Below, in pieces: positions 1 to 9,529 of a stretch of 64,000 nucleotides of DNA (position 1 is its first letter; each line of letters opens with the position of its first letter). The DNA is from Luzula sylvatica (lineage: Eukaryota; Streptophyta; Magnoliopsida; Poales; Juncaceae). The position numbers and the translations under genes were made by a program. Location: the NCBI GenBank assembly GCA_946800325.1, contig OX326958.1, positions 11,790,001-11,854,000 on the forward strand, read 5' to 3'. Under the pieces are notes generated by a model that saw only the letters and a program-made list of their open reading frames with translations, was not told the origin of the DNA and searched no databases.

Positions 1-175
1 ATAATATAATTAAATATATACATATTATTATATTAACTATATAGTATTATATTAATTATAGGGATTTAAGAATTATAATATAATTAAATATATACATATT
101 ATATTAACTATGTAATATTATATTAATTATAGGGATTTAAGAATTATAATATAATTAAATATATACATATTAATA
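1..175. repeat. AT-rich tandem repeat, unit 71-74 bp
   Basis: The same AT-rich block begins at 1, 75 and 146. Each unit holds the phrase ATTATAGGGATTTAAGAATT. There are about 2.4 copies, so the array probably continues to the left of the window. Sequence from 175 to about 360 is still almost pure A/T but no longer in register. No coding potential is seen. Confidence 0.8.
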
Positions 176-360
176 TATTAATTATATAGATACAATATAA
201 ATATAATTATATAATAATATAGTCATTATATAATCAGTATTACATATTAATATAATAATATAAATTATTAGATTAATTATATGGATACAATAATTATAAT
301 ATGATAAATTTATCATTTTAATATACATATTATTAAAATATACATATTATTTAATATAAT

Positions 361-1630
361 ATAATAATTATTTTAATACTATTGGTCTATTACAAATGAA
401 TAAATTACATTACTTGCACAAAATGTGAATGGCATTTGCTTGCTTAAACGTGATTGAACAATTGTATTATTGTTATAGTTCAAATAACACATATCCCAAA
501 TCAAATTATTATTATTAAAATTTGCTAAAGTGGAGAGAGAAAGATTTCATGCTTAGTTGGAGATGCTGCACCTTGGTATTCGACCAATTTAGGAGAAAAA
601 GTTTTTGCCTCTTCTGAGAACAAATTTTTTGCCGAACTATTTAATTCCATTATTAGGAATGTTGCCAAACAAAAAATTTGTACTTTGCAGGAATCCAAAA
701 CACCGCTCCCTTCTAAATTCCTACCGCCAAACAGGCCTATAGAACTCTCATACCGAATGATAATAATCCACATTATTAATTTCTTCAAAATAACCATGTA
801 AAAATAAGAAATTATATTATATAATCATTAAAACATATATTCACAATAAAATCTATTTCTTCATAACATTTTTGTATGCTGACAAGTAATTGTATATTAT
901 AAAAATTATTTTTATAAAAAACAAGAAAAATTTCTTCATTTATTATTTATTATCAAAATAATAATTTCTATTGTATAATTAATAAATAAATGCACCATAA
1001 CATTATCAATAAGGGAAATTTCCCATATATGCTTTGCTTGAATCTCAAATAACAAATTTATATTTTGCAAATAAGTAATATCATATTTGTCCCTTGTCCA
1101 AGACCAGCACATTAGTACAAAATCTGAAGTCCGGGCTTGACGTTCGGGTCCACGAAAATAAAATTACATAATATAATTTATAAAATTTTGGATCCATTAT
1201 AAAAAAATTAAGATCTATTTTAATAAATTACATAATATAATATAAATATTTAAGATCCACTATAAATTCATTATAAAAAAAATTGAGTTTTGTTTATGTA
1301 TTGACTTCGGCCCTTTGAACTCTTGGACCGGTCCTGCCCTTGTCCTTTATAAACTTAAATACTATATCACTCTCTTTCTGTATTATATGAGTACGTTTAA
1401 TGTGAGGTAAAATAAGATAAAAGACATAAATATCAGGAAAAATTTGATAAAAGACGGTTTCTCTCATTTACTGTTATTTTGTCTTTCTTTTCCCACAATA
1501 TTGCTCTTTAAAATTTAATAGAAAACAAATTCTATCATCAATTTCTATAGAAGTTTTGTTATTTCTCTTTTATTCTAACATATCAAATAGGCCTATGTGA
1601 ATCTCTCTCCCTTTCGGTTAAAATTTTGAA
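361..1630. other. intergenic, no recognisable gene
   Basis: AT-rich sequence with no gene I can support. A 90-codon minus-strand open frame at 525-797 has slightly higher GC than its surroundings, but no domain I recognise and no exon context. It may be a decayed transposon or gene piece. Around 1120-1340 two GC-richer phrases, one near GTCCGGGCTTGACG and one near CTTGGACCGGTCCTGCC, flank an A/T core and look like the ends of an old repeat, but they do not pair well enough to call. Confidence 0.4.
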
Positions 1631-1726
1631 GTTTTTATAAAATTCTTTTTAGTGGCATTTCATTTCTTTTGCTCTTTCTCTCTGTTCGTGAAGGCAAAGT
1701 CATTTCCCTTTCTCATTTTTTGTAAC
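1631..1726 (+). repeat. direct repeat, left copy (pairs with 2154-2247)
   Basis: About 95 bp recur 520 bp downstream at roughly 85-90% by eye. Both copies contain TTTCATTTCTTTTGCTCTTT followed by TCGTGAAGGCAAAG and TTTTTTGTAACA. The right copy has two extra CT units. This looks like a local duplication of a UTR-like pyrimidine-rich stretch; no function can be assigned. Confidence 0.75.
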
Positions 1727-1854
1727 ATATGTTATGAGAAATTACGATTTCGATTTTCATTGACATTATTAGATGAAGGACACGTGAACCTTCTTCGTTT
1801 ATTATCAATTTTTTTTTGTTATGAAAATTTGATGTGTGTAGTTATTTATTATTA

Positions 1855-2575
1855 CATTTACATTCATATTTAATCATGTAATTATGAAATGATAAACAAT
1901 TGAATATACATTGTTCAACATTGCTTACCGAATAACAACATTTCAAAAATCGGTTTTGACGGCGGATTAGTCCCCGACTAATCGCTAATCGATAGTCCGT
2001 CATCTCGACACCTTCTTGATTTTTTGTGTTTGGCGGAATTCCGACAAGCGCCCGCCAAACCCACCTAGTGTCTGCCAAGCCCACGGAACGTCCTCAAATC
2101 GATTTTTACAAATTTTTACTTTTGGACAGAAATTTATTTTGGCTAAAATTTTCATATTTTTATGAAGTTCTTTTGTGGCCTTTCATTTCTTTTGCTCTTT
2201 CTCTCTCTCTTCGTGAAGGCAAAGCCATTTCTCCCATTTTTTGTAACAAGGCACCTTGCAACAGGGCAGGCAACTGTGAAGGGCGAATAATTCTTTTTCT
2301 TTCTCATTTCTCTCTCTTTGCAAATCATTCTTCCTCTTTTCTCTTTCTTCGTGCAAGATACTAATCACTTAAATCATATTTATTATTAATTTGGCTGGGT
2401 TTATGTCTAGTTTTAGGTTTAAGTTTAGGTTAGGTTAGGTTTTGATTTATAATGTAGATTTAGTGTATATATTTTGATTTATGGTTTACCTTCTAAAAAT
2501 CGCCTAAGGATTTGATTCATTCATTTCTAATAATTTAACTAATTAGGACAATTATTTGAATTGATTATGTTTAAG
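1855..2575. other. intergenic with weak Helitron-like similarity
   Basis: Sequence at 1860-1920, with AATCATGTAATTATG and then GATAAACAATTGA, resembles 35580-35640 inside the Helitron in the copy 1 hAT element. Part of this stretch is therefore probably an old non-autonomous Helitron relic. Neither a hairpin nor a CTAG terminus is present. The rest shows no gene. Confidence 0.3.
2154..2247 (+). repeat. direct repeat, right copy (pairs with 1631-1726)
   Basis: Second copy of the pyrimidine-rich 95-bp repeat. Just downstream, at about 2412-2450, is a short run of TTAGGTT-like units. It is too short and irregular to be a telomeric array. Confidence 0.75.
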
Positions 2576-2578
2576 TGA

Positions 2579-2755
2579 TATGAGTACGAGTTCATCAATG
2601 ACTTTCCCGGTTCCCATGCTGGTAAAAGAAAAAAATTTGCTTCGCATGACATTGGATGGAACCATGGTCATCTCACGAATCCAAATAATTTGGATTGGGT
2701 ACAGTACAATGCAAATATTATTGAATTATATCGAGATTTATTTAAAAAGTTATGA
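2579..2755 (+). pseudogene. possible hAT transposase N-terminal (BED-finger-like) fragment
   Basis: An open frame of 58 codons running from one stop codon to the next, with no ATG of its own in frame, reads GKRKKFASHDIGWNHGHL and continues with NPNNLDWVQYN. The layout (basic run, then a DIGWxH-like segment, then NPxN) resembles the start of the BED zinc finger in plant hAT transposases, but the Cys residues that should follow are missing. I infer a decayed fragment. A chance open frame is the alternative. Confidence 0.25.
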
Positions 2756-3117
2756 TTCGTAATTTTGTTGAATTCATTTTGGTATTAAATATTTAAAAAA
2801 AAGTAAAAATCGTTGAGATTCTCGATAATCCCGATTAATCATCCTTGACGTTTGATCCCCTGCCAACTAGCGAGCGTCGAGAGATTCATATAACATTGGC
2901 GAATATTAGTAGTTCACAACATTATTGTAAGATAATCTTCTAAAAATACTTCAAATTAGTCGTAAAATAATGAATATGTAAATACCTAAAAAAAAAGTAT
3001 AGTCGTAAAAAAATAATGATTCAAAATGTGTCGCATACCGAAATGTAGTTGTTAAAATAAATGTGATGATACAGTACAACCATATTGCACAAAATTGAAT
3101 GAAAAATAAAGGGAAAA
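2756..3117. other. intergenic, nothing recognised
   Basis: AT-rich sequence with no supported gene. The stretch 2900-3060 has weak resemblance to the Helitron interior around 35650-35720. Confidence 0.4.
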
Positions 3118-3121
3118 TATA

Positions 3122-3319
3122 CTTGGCCCCAAAACTCACTCAAACATCCTTGATGCGTCAATTGAGGGTGTTTAAATGAATTGATAAGATCCTAAATTAA
3201 TGGTTAAATGAATTGATTCAATTAAGAGGTCTAATCAATTCATTTAAGAATTTAATCAATCCATTAAAACATCATCGATTGACGCATCAAGAATGTTTGA
3301 GTGAGTTTTGGGGTCCAAT
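3122..3319. mobile_element. Stowaway-like MITE, 198 bp, with TATA at both flanks
   Basis: The ends are long inverted repeats. The left arm CTTGGCCCCAAAACTCACTC continues to about 3165, and the right arm mirrors it back from 3319 with only scattered mismatches. Both arms include the phrase TTGATGCGTCAAT or its complement. TATA lies immediately outside each end (3118-3121 and 3320-3323), compatible with the TA target site of Tc1/mariner-type MITEs. There is no coding capacity. It sits about 800 bp upstream of the first oxidoreductase gene. Confidence 0.85.
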
Positions 3320-3323
3320 TATA

Positions 3324-4056
3324 TAACCCCAAAAATAAAAGTTTGTGTTAATTGTTCATACACGAGAGGGTAAACAACGATGATTGATTTAAGAATACAT
3401 CAAATTTCGGTGGTTTCCTGTTCAATTTTCACTTTAATTAAATTGATTGTATACCTAATTTTTTTCTTGACTCTGAAGTAATCGAATCGAATCGAATATA
3501 CAATTAATACTGTACTACCTAAAGACACTTGATAAAATCAAGTTCTATTATAGGGCTAATTTGCAAATCGACTCTGAAAATATGTTTTTAGGCTACACAA
3601 AGGCATCAAACTGTCAATTTCATAATAAAATCAACATTCATCCACATGCTTGAGATTTCTCTTCCTCTCTGGGATATCATTTCCAATGTTTGTTTTTTTT
3701 TTTTAAATGAAATATAATTCATGAAACATGAATATTATTGATTTTATTTTTTTATTTGTGATACCAACGTACTACCATTTCCAATGTTCATATAATTCTC
3801 TCTTTAGGAAGGATATAAGTGATATATTGATGATTTTTTTAGGATTATTCATGAAACTAATGCATTACAGCCATAAGAATCAATCTTTTTCCTCACTTTC
3901 ACTTACAAAAAACTCAAACTAGGGCCACCCTCAACACCAACCAAGCTACTTTGTATATGAAAAATGATTTGCGTTCAGAAAAGAAAACCAAATAATTTTT
4001 ATATATCTAAAGTTGGCGTTGGTTGAAGATGTGAAATAAACCTATATTGCAGTATG
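3324..4056. other. intergenic upstream of oxidoreductase gene A
   Basis: No gene is seen. A Helitron-type or LINE-type terminus is also absent. The last 100 bp form the presumptive proximal promoter. Confidence 0.4.
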
Positions 4057-4065
4057 TATAAAAGG
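4057..4065 (+). promoter_or_regulatory. TATA box of oxidoreductase gene A
   Basis: TATAAAAGG lies 74 bp upstream of the ATG at 4139. It is followed by CCAATTGGCCAAT, which contains CCAAT on both strands. Spacing suits a plant core promoter with a leader of about 40-45 nt. No experimental support is available. Confidence 0.6.
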
Positions 4066-4138
4066 ACACCAATTGGCCAATGAATTTATGAAAACCTAAA
4101 CAAAGTTATTTCATTTCTTTTTCTCTACTCTTGTTTCC

Positions 4139-5534
4139 ATGGGAGGGGTAGAAGAAAGGAAAAGGGTGGTGGTGGTGGGAGGCGGTGCAGCCGGTTCACT
4201 TCTCGCCAAGTCTCTGCAACTCGATTCCAATCTAGTTCTCATAGATCCGTATGAATTCATCTCATTTTCTCGTATCGATAATTCAATAATTTCTTCATTT
4301 ACTTATTTAACAGAAAGGATTATTACAACATGCCATGGACGAATTTAAGATCGATGGTGGAGCCTGCATTTGCAGAGAGAACACTTATCAAACATTCTGA
4401 GTATCTCACCGATGGCACTATCATAAATTCACGTGCTGTCGATATTACACCCACTGAGGTAATAACCGAGGAAGCTCGTGCTGTGCCGTACGATTTTCTT
4501 GTAATTGCCACGGGCCATGATGAGGCCTTGCCACGAACCAGGATCGACAGGCTCGAACAATTCAAACAAGGTCAAAATCATAATATATATATATCATTAT
4601 AGTACATCTATCCATATATCAAGTTCGATTATAATTAGTTAATTTTGTATTTCTGGTTGGCTATTCGCCGACCGTACTTCAGAAAAAAAAAACTATTCAT
4701 TCATTTTTAATCTCTGATCAGAGAACAAGAAGATAAAAGAAGCAAAATCAGTCCTGATAATAGGGGGCGGACGAACCGGAGTCGAACTTGCTGGAGAAAT
4801 TGCAACGGACTATCCCGAGAAAAAAATTACATTGGTCCACGATGGACCGCGTTTACTCGATTTTGTAGGTCCCAAGGCCTCCATTAAGGCAATGAAATGG
4901 CTCAAGAAAAATAATGTAGATATGCTTTTGAACCAAACAATAGATTCCAACTCGATTAATTCGGTACCTTCCAACGAGTATAAAACATTGAGCGGTACGA
5001 CTATTTTGGCCGATTGTCACTTTTACGGTGCCGAGAAATTGCCTGGTTCGGATTGGCTTAAAGGAACGATGCTGAACGAGTGCTTGGATGGAAAAATGAG
5101 ACTAATGGTTGATGAGTATCTGAGAGTTAAAGGTCATGACAATATTTTTGCCGTTGGAGATATTACTGATGTTAAGGTGCAAACTTTTTTTTATGAAGTG
5201 CAAACTTTTCTTTCCTTGATTTAATATATTATCTAAAGGAGATTTGAAAAAAAGCCCCTACATAACCCTGAAATTGCAAAAAAAAAACTGTACCCAATGC
5301 AAAGTTGAATAAAACCCTAGAATTCAAAATTGTAAAAAAAGAACTACTGTTACTTCAGATTTAGGCCCTTTTTTGCAATTTCAGCACAAAACAGATACAA
5401 TGTACTAATTTTAATGATGATAATGTTCATATCATCTCAAGATAAAATTATTTTATATTATACTAATCTGATTATATTCTGTGTATATATTTTACGATTA
5501 TATTATGTTCGGGTAGAAAATAGTTTTTTTTTAT

Positions 5535-5576
<42 letters not shown>

Positions 5577-7499
5577 ATCAATGGCCAACATTCTTGTTTG
5601 GCCAACGTCGGCCAACACCATTTATTTCACTAAATATAAACATGAGAATCGAATTTTAACCGTATATATATATGATTTAGGCAGATTTTTGTATATACAC
5701 AAATTTTAAACTTTATTCCCAAAATACACACGCTGGTAACATAATTCCTGAACTACACAATGGCGGAGTTACTATCCATAAAAATGGCGGAATTTGAAAT
5801 TCCGCCAAATATTAATTGTTAAGTAAATCATTAAGCATGGACGCACAATTAATTAAACAATACAATCTGGCGGAATTTCTAATTCCGCCAAAATTCAAAA
5901 ATTGAATTAAATGAATGGAAGCTTGGGATACTCGCGGAGTTACTAACTCCGCCATTTTTTTCAATTTAATGGACTCCAATTTATGTCCATTTCCATTGGA
6001 AATTTAATGTCCATTTCCATTTCCATTTTCAGTATAATTTTCCTTTTATATATTTTGACATCGTATTCGTATCCGAAATAAGATATCAGATATCGGACAC
6101 CGTATTCGTATCCGAAATTGAATATCGGATATCGGACACCGTATTCGTATTCGAAATCGGATATCGGACACCGTATTCGTATCCGAAATCGGATATCGGA
6201 CATCGTATTCGTATCTGAAATCAGATATCAGATATCGGACACCGTATTCGTATCCGAAATCGAATATCGGATATCGGACATCGTATTCGTATCCGAAATC
6301 GGATATCGGACACCGTATTCGTATCCGAAATCGGATATCGGACATCGTATTCGTATCCGAAATCAGATATCAGATTTCGGACACCGTATTCGTATCCGAA
6401 ATCGAATATCGGATATCGGACACCGTATTCGTATCCGAAATCGGATATCGGACACCGAATTCGTATCCGAAATCGAATATCGGATATCGGACACCGTATT
6501 CGTATCGGATATCGGATACGAATACGGTGTCCGATATCCGATTTCGGATACGAATACGGTGTCCGATATCCGATATTCGATTTCGGATACGAATACGGTG
6601 TTCAGTATCTGATATCTGATTTCGGATACGAATACGATGTCAAAATATATAAAAGGAAAATTATACTGAAAATGAAAATGGAAATGGAAATTAAATTTCC
6701 ATTGGAAATGGACTTTAAATTTCCAATGGAAATGGACATAAATTGGAGTCCATTAAATTGAAAAAAAAATGGCGGAGTTAGTAACTCCGCCAGTATCCCA
6801 AGCTTCCATTCGTTCAATTCAATTTTTGAATTTTGGCGGAATTTCTAATTCCGCCAGATTGTATTGTTTAATTAATTGTGCGTCCATGCTTAATGATTTA
6901 CTTAACAATTAATATTTGGCGGAGTTTCAAATTCCGCCATTTTATAAATTGGCGGAGTTAGTAACTCCGCCCTTGTGTAGTTCAGGAATTATGTTATCAG
7001 CGTGTGTATTTTGGGAATAAAGTTTAAAAATTTGTGTATATACAAAAATCTGCCTATGATTTATATTATTTGAGAACGTTGTAGATTCAATTTCATGAAA
7101 AATAAAAATTTCTATCATACTTATCATAATACTTCAAAAAAATGAACGGTCGAAAATAGTTATGACATTAATCATCATTAAATAAATTTTGAAATTCGAG
7201 TTTTTTGGTTTGGATGTATTTCAAATCATATAGATAGGCTAAGGATGAATTTTTACTAGGTTTCGAATTTCTCTTCATGGAAATCTATAAATTTACCGAA
7301 ATGGACGGTTGTGAAAATATGTTTTCGATTTTGTTAGATACAAAAATCAAAATTGTACAAAATTTATTCTACATCATATCTAAATGATATAAAACATATC
7401 TATACGGTTAAAATTCGATTATAATATTTAGATTTAGTGAAATAAGTGGTGTTGGCCGACGTTGGCCAAACAATAGCGTTGGCCATTGATCCTATCATA

Positions 7500-7549
<50 letters not shown>

Positions 7550-8992
7550 CATATAAGATATGACACAATATTTCGAAAAAAATATAATAACAAAAATTAT
7601 AGCATTATTGCTTACAATAGTTCATGCAATATAAAATATATAAACATAGAAGCAAAAAATACATATACACAATGCGCACAAATAATTATATAGTACTAAT
7701 ATTTTTTTATTGATAAAAAAATGAAAATTAAACACAATTCAACAAAAAATAATTAAAGAATGATATAAAATTTTATTGATAAAAAATTATAGCATTATTC
7801 TTTAATTAGTTTCTCTTTATTTTGAGATTTAGTAGTGAAAATAATTAAAGAATAGTATAAAATTTTAATTCAGCAAAACTACAATTCAAAAATCATACAC
7901 AATATCATATGGTGTTTTAAAATTTATAACTTCAAAGATAACAATAGTATTCGGTATATGTTTAAAAGTTTAAGAAGTTATTTATATTTCAATAGATAAA
8001 CAATTCATGTTTATTTATATTATAGTTTTAAGAATTCAGTACTAAAATTGTTTTATCAAAAAAACAAATATAGCATACTTAATATTTTTTTAGGTTCCTT
8101 TCTATTATAACTTTAAAAAAATAAAAATGATTAAAATTCAATTATTCAATTATTAAATATGCATTCTTTTGCATTGCATTTTCTTATAAAATATCTTCGC
8201 AAATTTAAATTAGACAACTTCATGCATGAACTATATAAATATAGATGTCAAAATAAAGAGAAAATCCAAACGTATGTATTTGATGGATTTTTAAAATCGA
8301 AGTCCTTAACTCTTAATATAACCTACCCAAAAAATAATATAATGTATCGTATTAGAAAATTATATATATTTATTAATTGGATGGAAGAGATAAAGATCAT
8401 ATGTGACATATTAAATACTGATAAAATTATTTATTAAATAAAAAATGCATAACTTATGTGTGTAGAGCAAAATTGTTTGTTATTTATTGTCAGGATGACT
8501 TAAAAGTTATTGTAAAATAATGATACACAAATGGCTACGTAGTTTACATAATCTTTAAAGAAAATAGCAAAAATAATAATAAAAGAGATCTAACCGCATC
8601 ATTACATCCGACAGTTTAAATTAACACACAAAAAATGATCATACAAAATAAATATGTTGGTAAATCAGCTAAAATGCATTCGTTGACGTTGTTTATTATT
8701 TTTATTTATTTATTTGGTATGAATTAAGGAACCAAAACTAGCATTCGTAGCTCAAAATCATTCTACATTGGTGGCGAAAAGCATAAAATCGCTGATAAAG
8801 AGAAAAAATAAAAGCAAGCTATGTACATACAAAACGGGCTCTCCATTCGTGTTCATTGCGTTGGGACGGAAAAGCGGAATGGCACAATTCCCTTACTTGC
8901 TGACCATTTCAGGACATTTCGCAGCGGTGCTGAAGTCGAAAGATCTATTTGTTGGGTGGACTAGAAAAGCTATTTTTGGTTTAGATCCTTGA
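4139..8992 (+). CDS. AIFM2/FSP1-like FAD/NAD(P)-binding oxidoreductase, gene A (4 exons, 361 aa)
   Basis: Exons read by alignment to intact gene D: 4139-4248, 4314-4570, 4722-5176, 8729-8992. The reading frame is open throughout and all introns are GT-AG. Residues 10-20 hold the N-terminal FAD Rossmann loop (VVVVGGGAAGS), 100-104 the IATGH motif, 137-144 the NAD(P)H loop GGGRTGVE and 265-272 the second FAD motif FAVGDITD. The family (plant homologues of human AIFM2/FSP1) moves electrons from NAD(P)H via FAD to quinone-type acceptors; the substrate here is unknown. Oddities: the usual Pro of GGGPTG is Arg140; the segment VCIGKPVG of gene D is replaced by YGAEKLPG; the intron present in D after NVE is absent; intron 1 is only 65 nt; the last intron is 3552 nt and carries a giant foldback. 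The start MGGVEE has Gly2 but no good myristoylation context. It could be functional or an early-stage pseudogene. Confidence 0.75.
5177..5535 (+). other. start of intron 4 of gene A, shared family repeat
   Basis: The part at 5235-5400, with ACCCTAGAATTCAAAATTG, is shared with pseudogene B (10320-10460) and remnant C (12530-12640). The ancestral intron therefore already carried it. The remainder is AT-rich without features. Confidence 0.6.
5536..5574. repeat. (TA)n microsatellite at foldback insertion site, left part
   Basis: About 19 TA units directly abut the left end of the foldback element at 5575. TA units resume at 7498 after the element's right end, followed by a TAA run at about 7509-7547. 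The element appears to have inserted within a (TA)n microsatellite. Confidence 0.9.
5776..6971. repeat. seven copies of a 21-bp palindrome GGCGGARTT-n3-AAYTCCGCC
   Basis: Short palindromes of the form GGCGGA(A/G)TT, 3 nt, AA(T/C)TCCGCC (some arms with one mismatch) occur at about 5784, 5870 and 5933 in the left arm and at about 6772, 6836, 6918 and 6951 in the right arm. A half copy stands at 5762. Being palindromic and dispersed within both arms, they are not explained by the arm-to-arm inversion alone. They could be transposase binding sites or short internal hairpins; this is inference. Confidence 0.75.
6059..6645. repeat. satellite core of the foldback: 39/32-bp units in a 142-bp higher-order repeat
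   Basis: Units have the form CRYCGTATTCGTATCCGAAA followed by one or two GATATC-like blocks. Long units are 39 bp and short units 32 bp. The order is 39-39-32-32, and marked long units start at 6059, 6201 and 6343, exactly 142 bp apart. After about 12 forward units the array inverts near 6510 and about four inverted units follow. The repeat leaves open frames on both strands (for example RIRNRISDI repeated), but these are by-products of periodicity and not genes. Confidence 0.9.
7548..8700 (-). mobile_element. degenerate Helitron-derived relic in intron 4 of gene A
   Basis: Stretches at 8160-8280 (ATATCTTCGCAAATT, ATGTCAAAATAAAGAGAAAA) and 8490-8580 (GTAAAATAATGATACACAAA) match the interior of the minus-strand Helitron at 34569-36000, in the same relative orientation. 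Neither hairpin nor CTAG end is present, so this is a relic. The 92-codon open frame here (8159-8437) is not supported as a gene. Confidence 0.45.
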
Positions 8993-9208
8993 AAATTATG
9001 TATCCTTCAAATTTATTTTTAGAGTTTATCTGAAAAAGATTGTTTGAGTTTTGTTATGTAAAATAAAGATTGTTCGAGTGTGTTTGTATGTTTTGAATGT
9101 TGAATATGAGAAATTTGCATTGAAAAGATTGTTTGTTTATTATATAATTGGATCGTATTTCTACTGGAATTACTATCAAACAAGGTCAATATAATAAGAG
9201 GCCATTTA

Positions 9209-9467
9209 CTGTGGCCCTCAAATGTCCACCAAAATTCCCTCACAATAATAATCCATGGTAAATCCATGAATTAGTATTTTGGATTAACGATTAATTCATG
9301 ATTATTAAAATTTTAATATATAATTAAGGTCCATATCAATTGATGATTAATTCGAAGTAATTAAAAATAAATAATTATAAATTAATCGTTAATCCAAAAT
9401 ACTAATTCATGAATTAATCATGGGTTACTATTGTGAAAAAAATTTAGTGGACATTTGAGGGACATAG
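9209..9467. mobile_element. Stowaway-like MITE, 259 bp, TA target-site duplication
   Basis: Inverted ends: left CTGTGGCCCTCAAATGTCCA, right complement reading CTATGTCCCTCAAATGTCCA. Inner arms also pair, as GATTAACGATTAATTCATG and its mirror near 9385-9420. TA stands immediately outside both ends (9207-9208 and 9468-9469). There is no coding capacity. It lies between gene A and pseudogene B. Confidence 0.85.
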
Positions 9468-9529
9468 TATAATCTCATATAATAATGTCTCATTTTTGGA
9501 CTAGAAAAGCTATTTCAGGACAAAATCAA

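Larger units (their letters stand above)
5575..7492. mobile_element. giant foldback (long inverted repeat) element in intron 4 of gene A, 1.9 kb
   Basis: The ends GGATCAATGGCCAAC (left) and its complement at 7478-7492 are inverted repeats. Pairing continues inward through 5640-5720 with 7015-7060, then through 5760-6060 with 6640-6985, including the cassette around AAGCTTGGGATAC or its complement and the run TTAATTAATTGTGCGTCCATGCTTAATG. The right arm has about 320 extra bases (about 7065-7385), so the arms are unequal. The centre is a satellite array (6059-6645) that itself inverts near 6510. I see no transposase. It is a non-autonomous foldback/MULE-type element by structure; the superfamily is not established because the (TA)n target hides any target-site duplication. 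Confidence 0.9.

Noticed and set aside
525..797. 90-codon minus-strand frame as a gene
   Set aside because: No recognisable domain, no promoter, no splice partners; left as unexplained.
1120..1340. Possible TIR element with GGTCC-rich ends
   Set aside because: The two GC-rich phrases do not pair convincingly as inverted repeats and no target duplication is visible.
2405..2450. TTAGG/TTTAGG-like run as interstitial telomere
   Set aside because: Only a few irregular units and not the plant TTTAGGG heptamer.
6046..6612. Long overlapping open frames on both strands rich in RIRxRISD and YEYGVRYP
   Set aside because: They are translations of the 32/39-bp satellite in the foldback; frames stay open because of the periodic composition, and the protein would be pure repeat.
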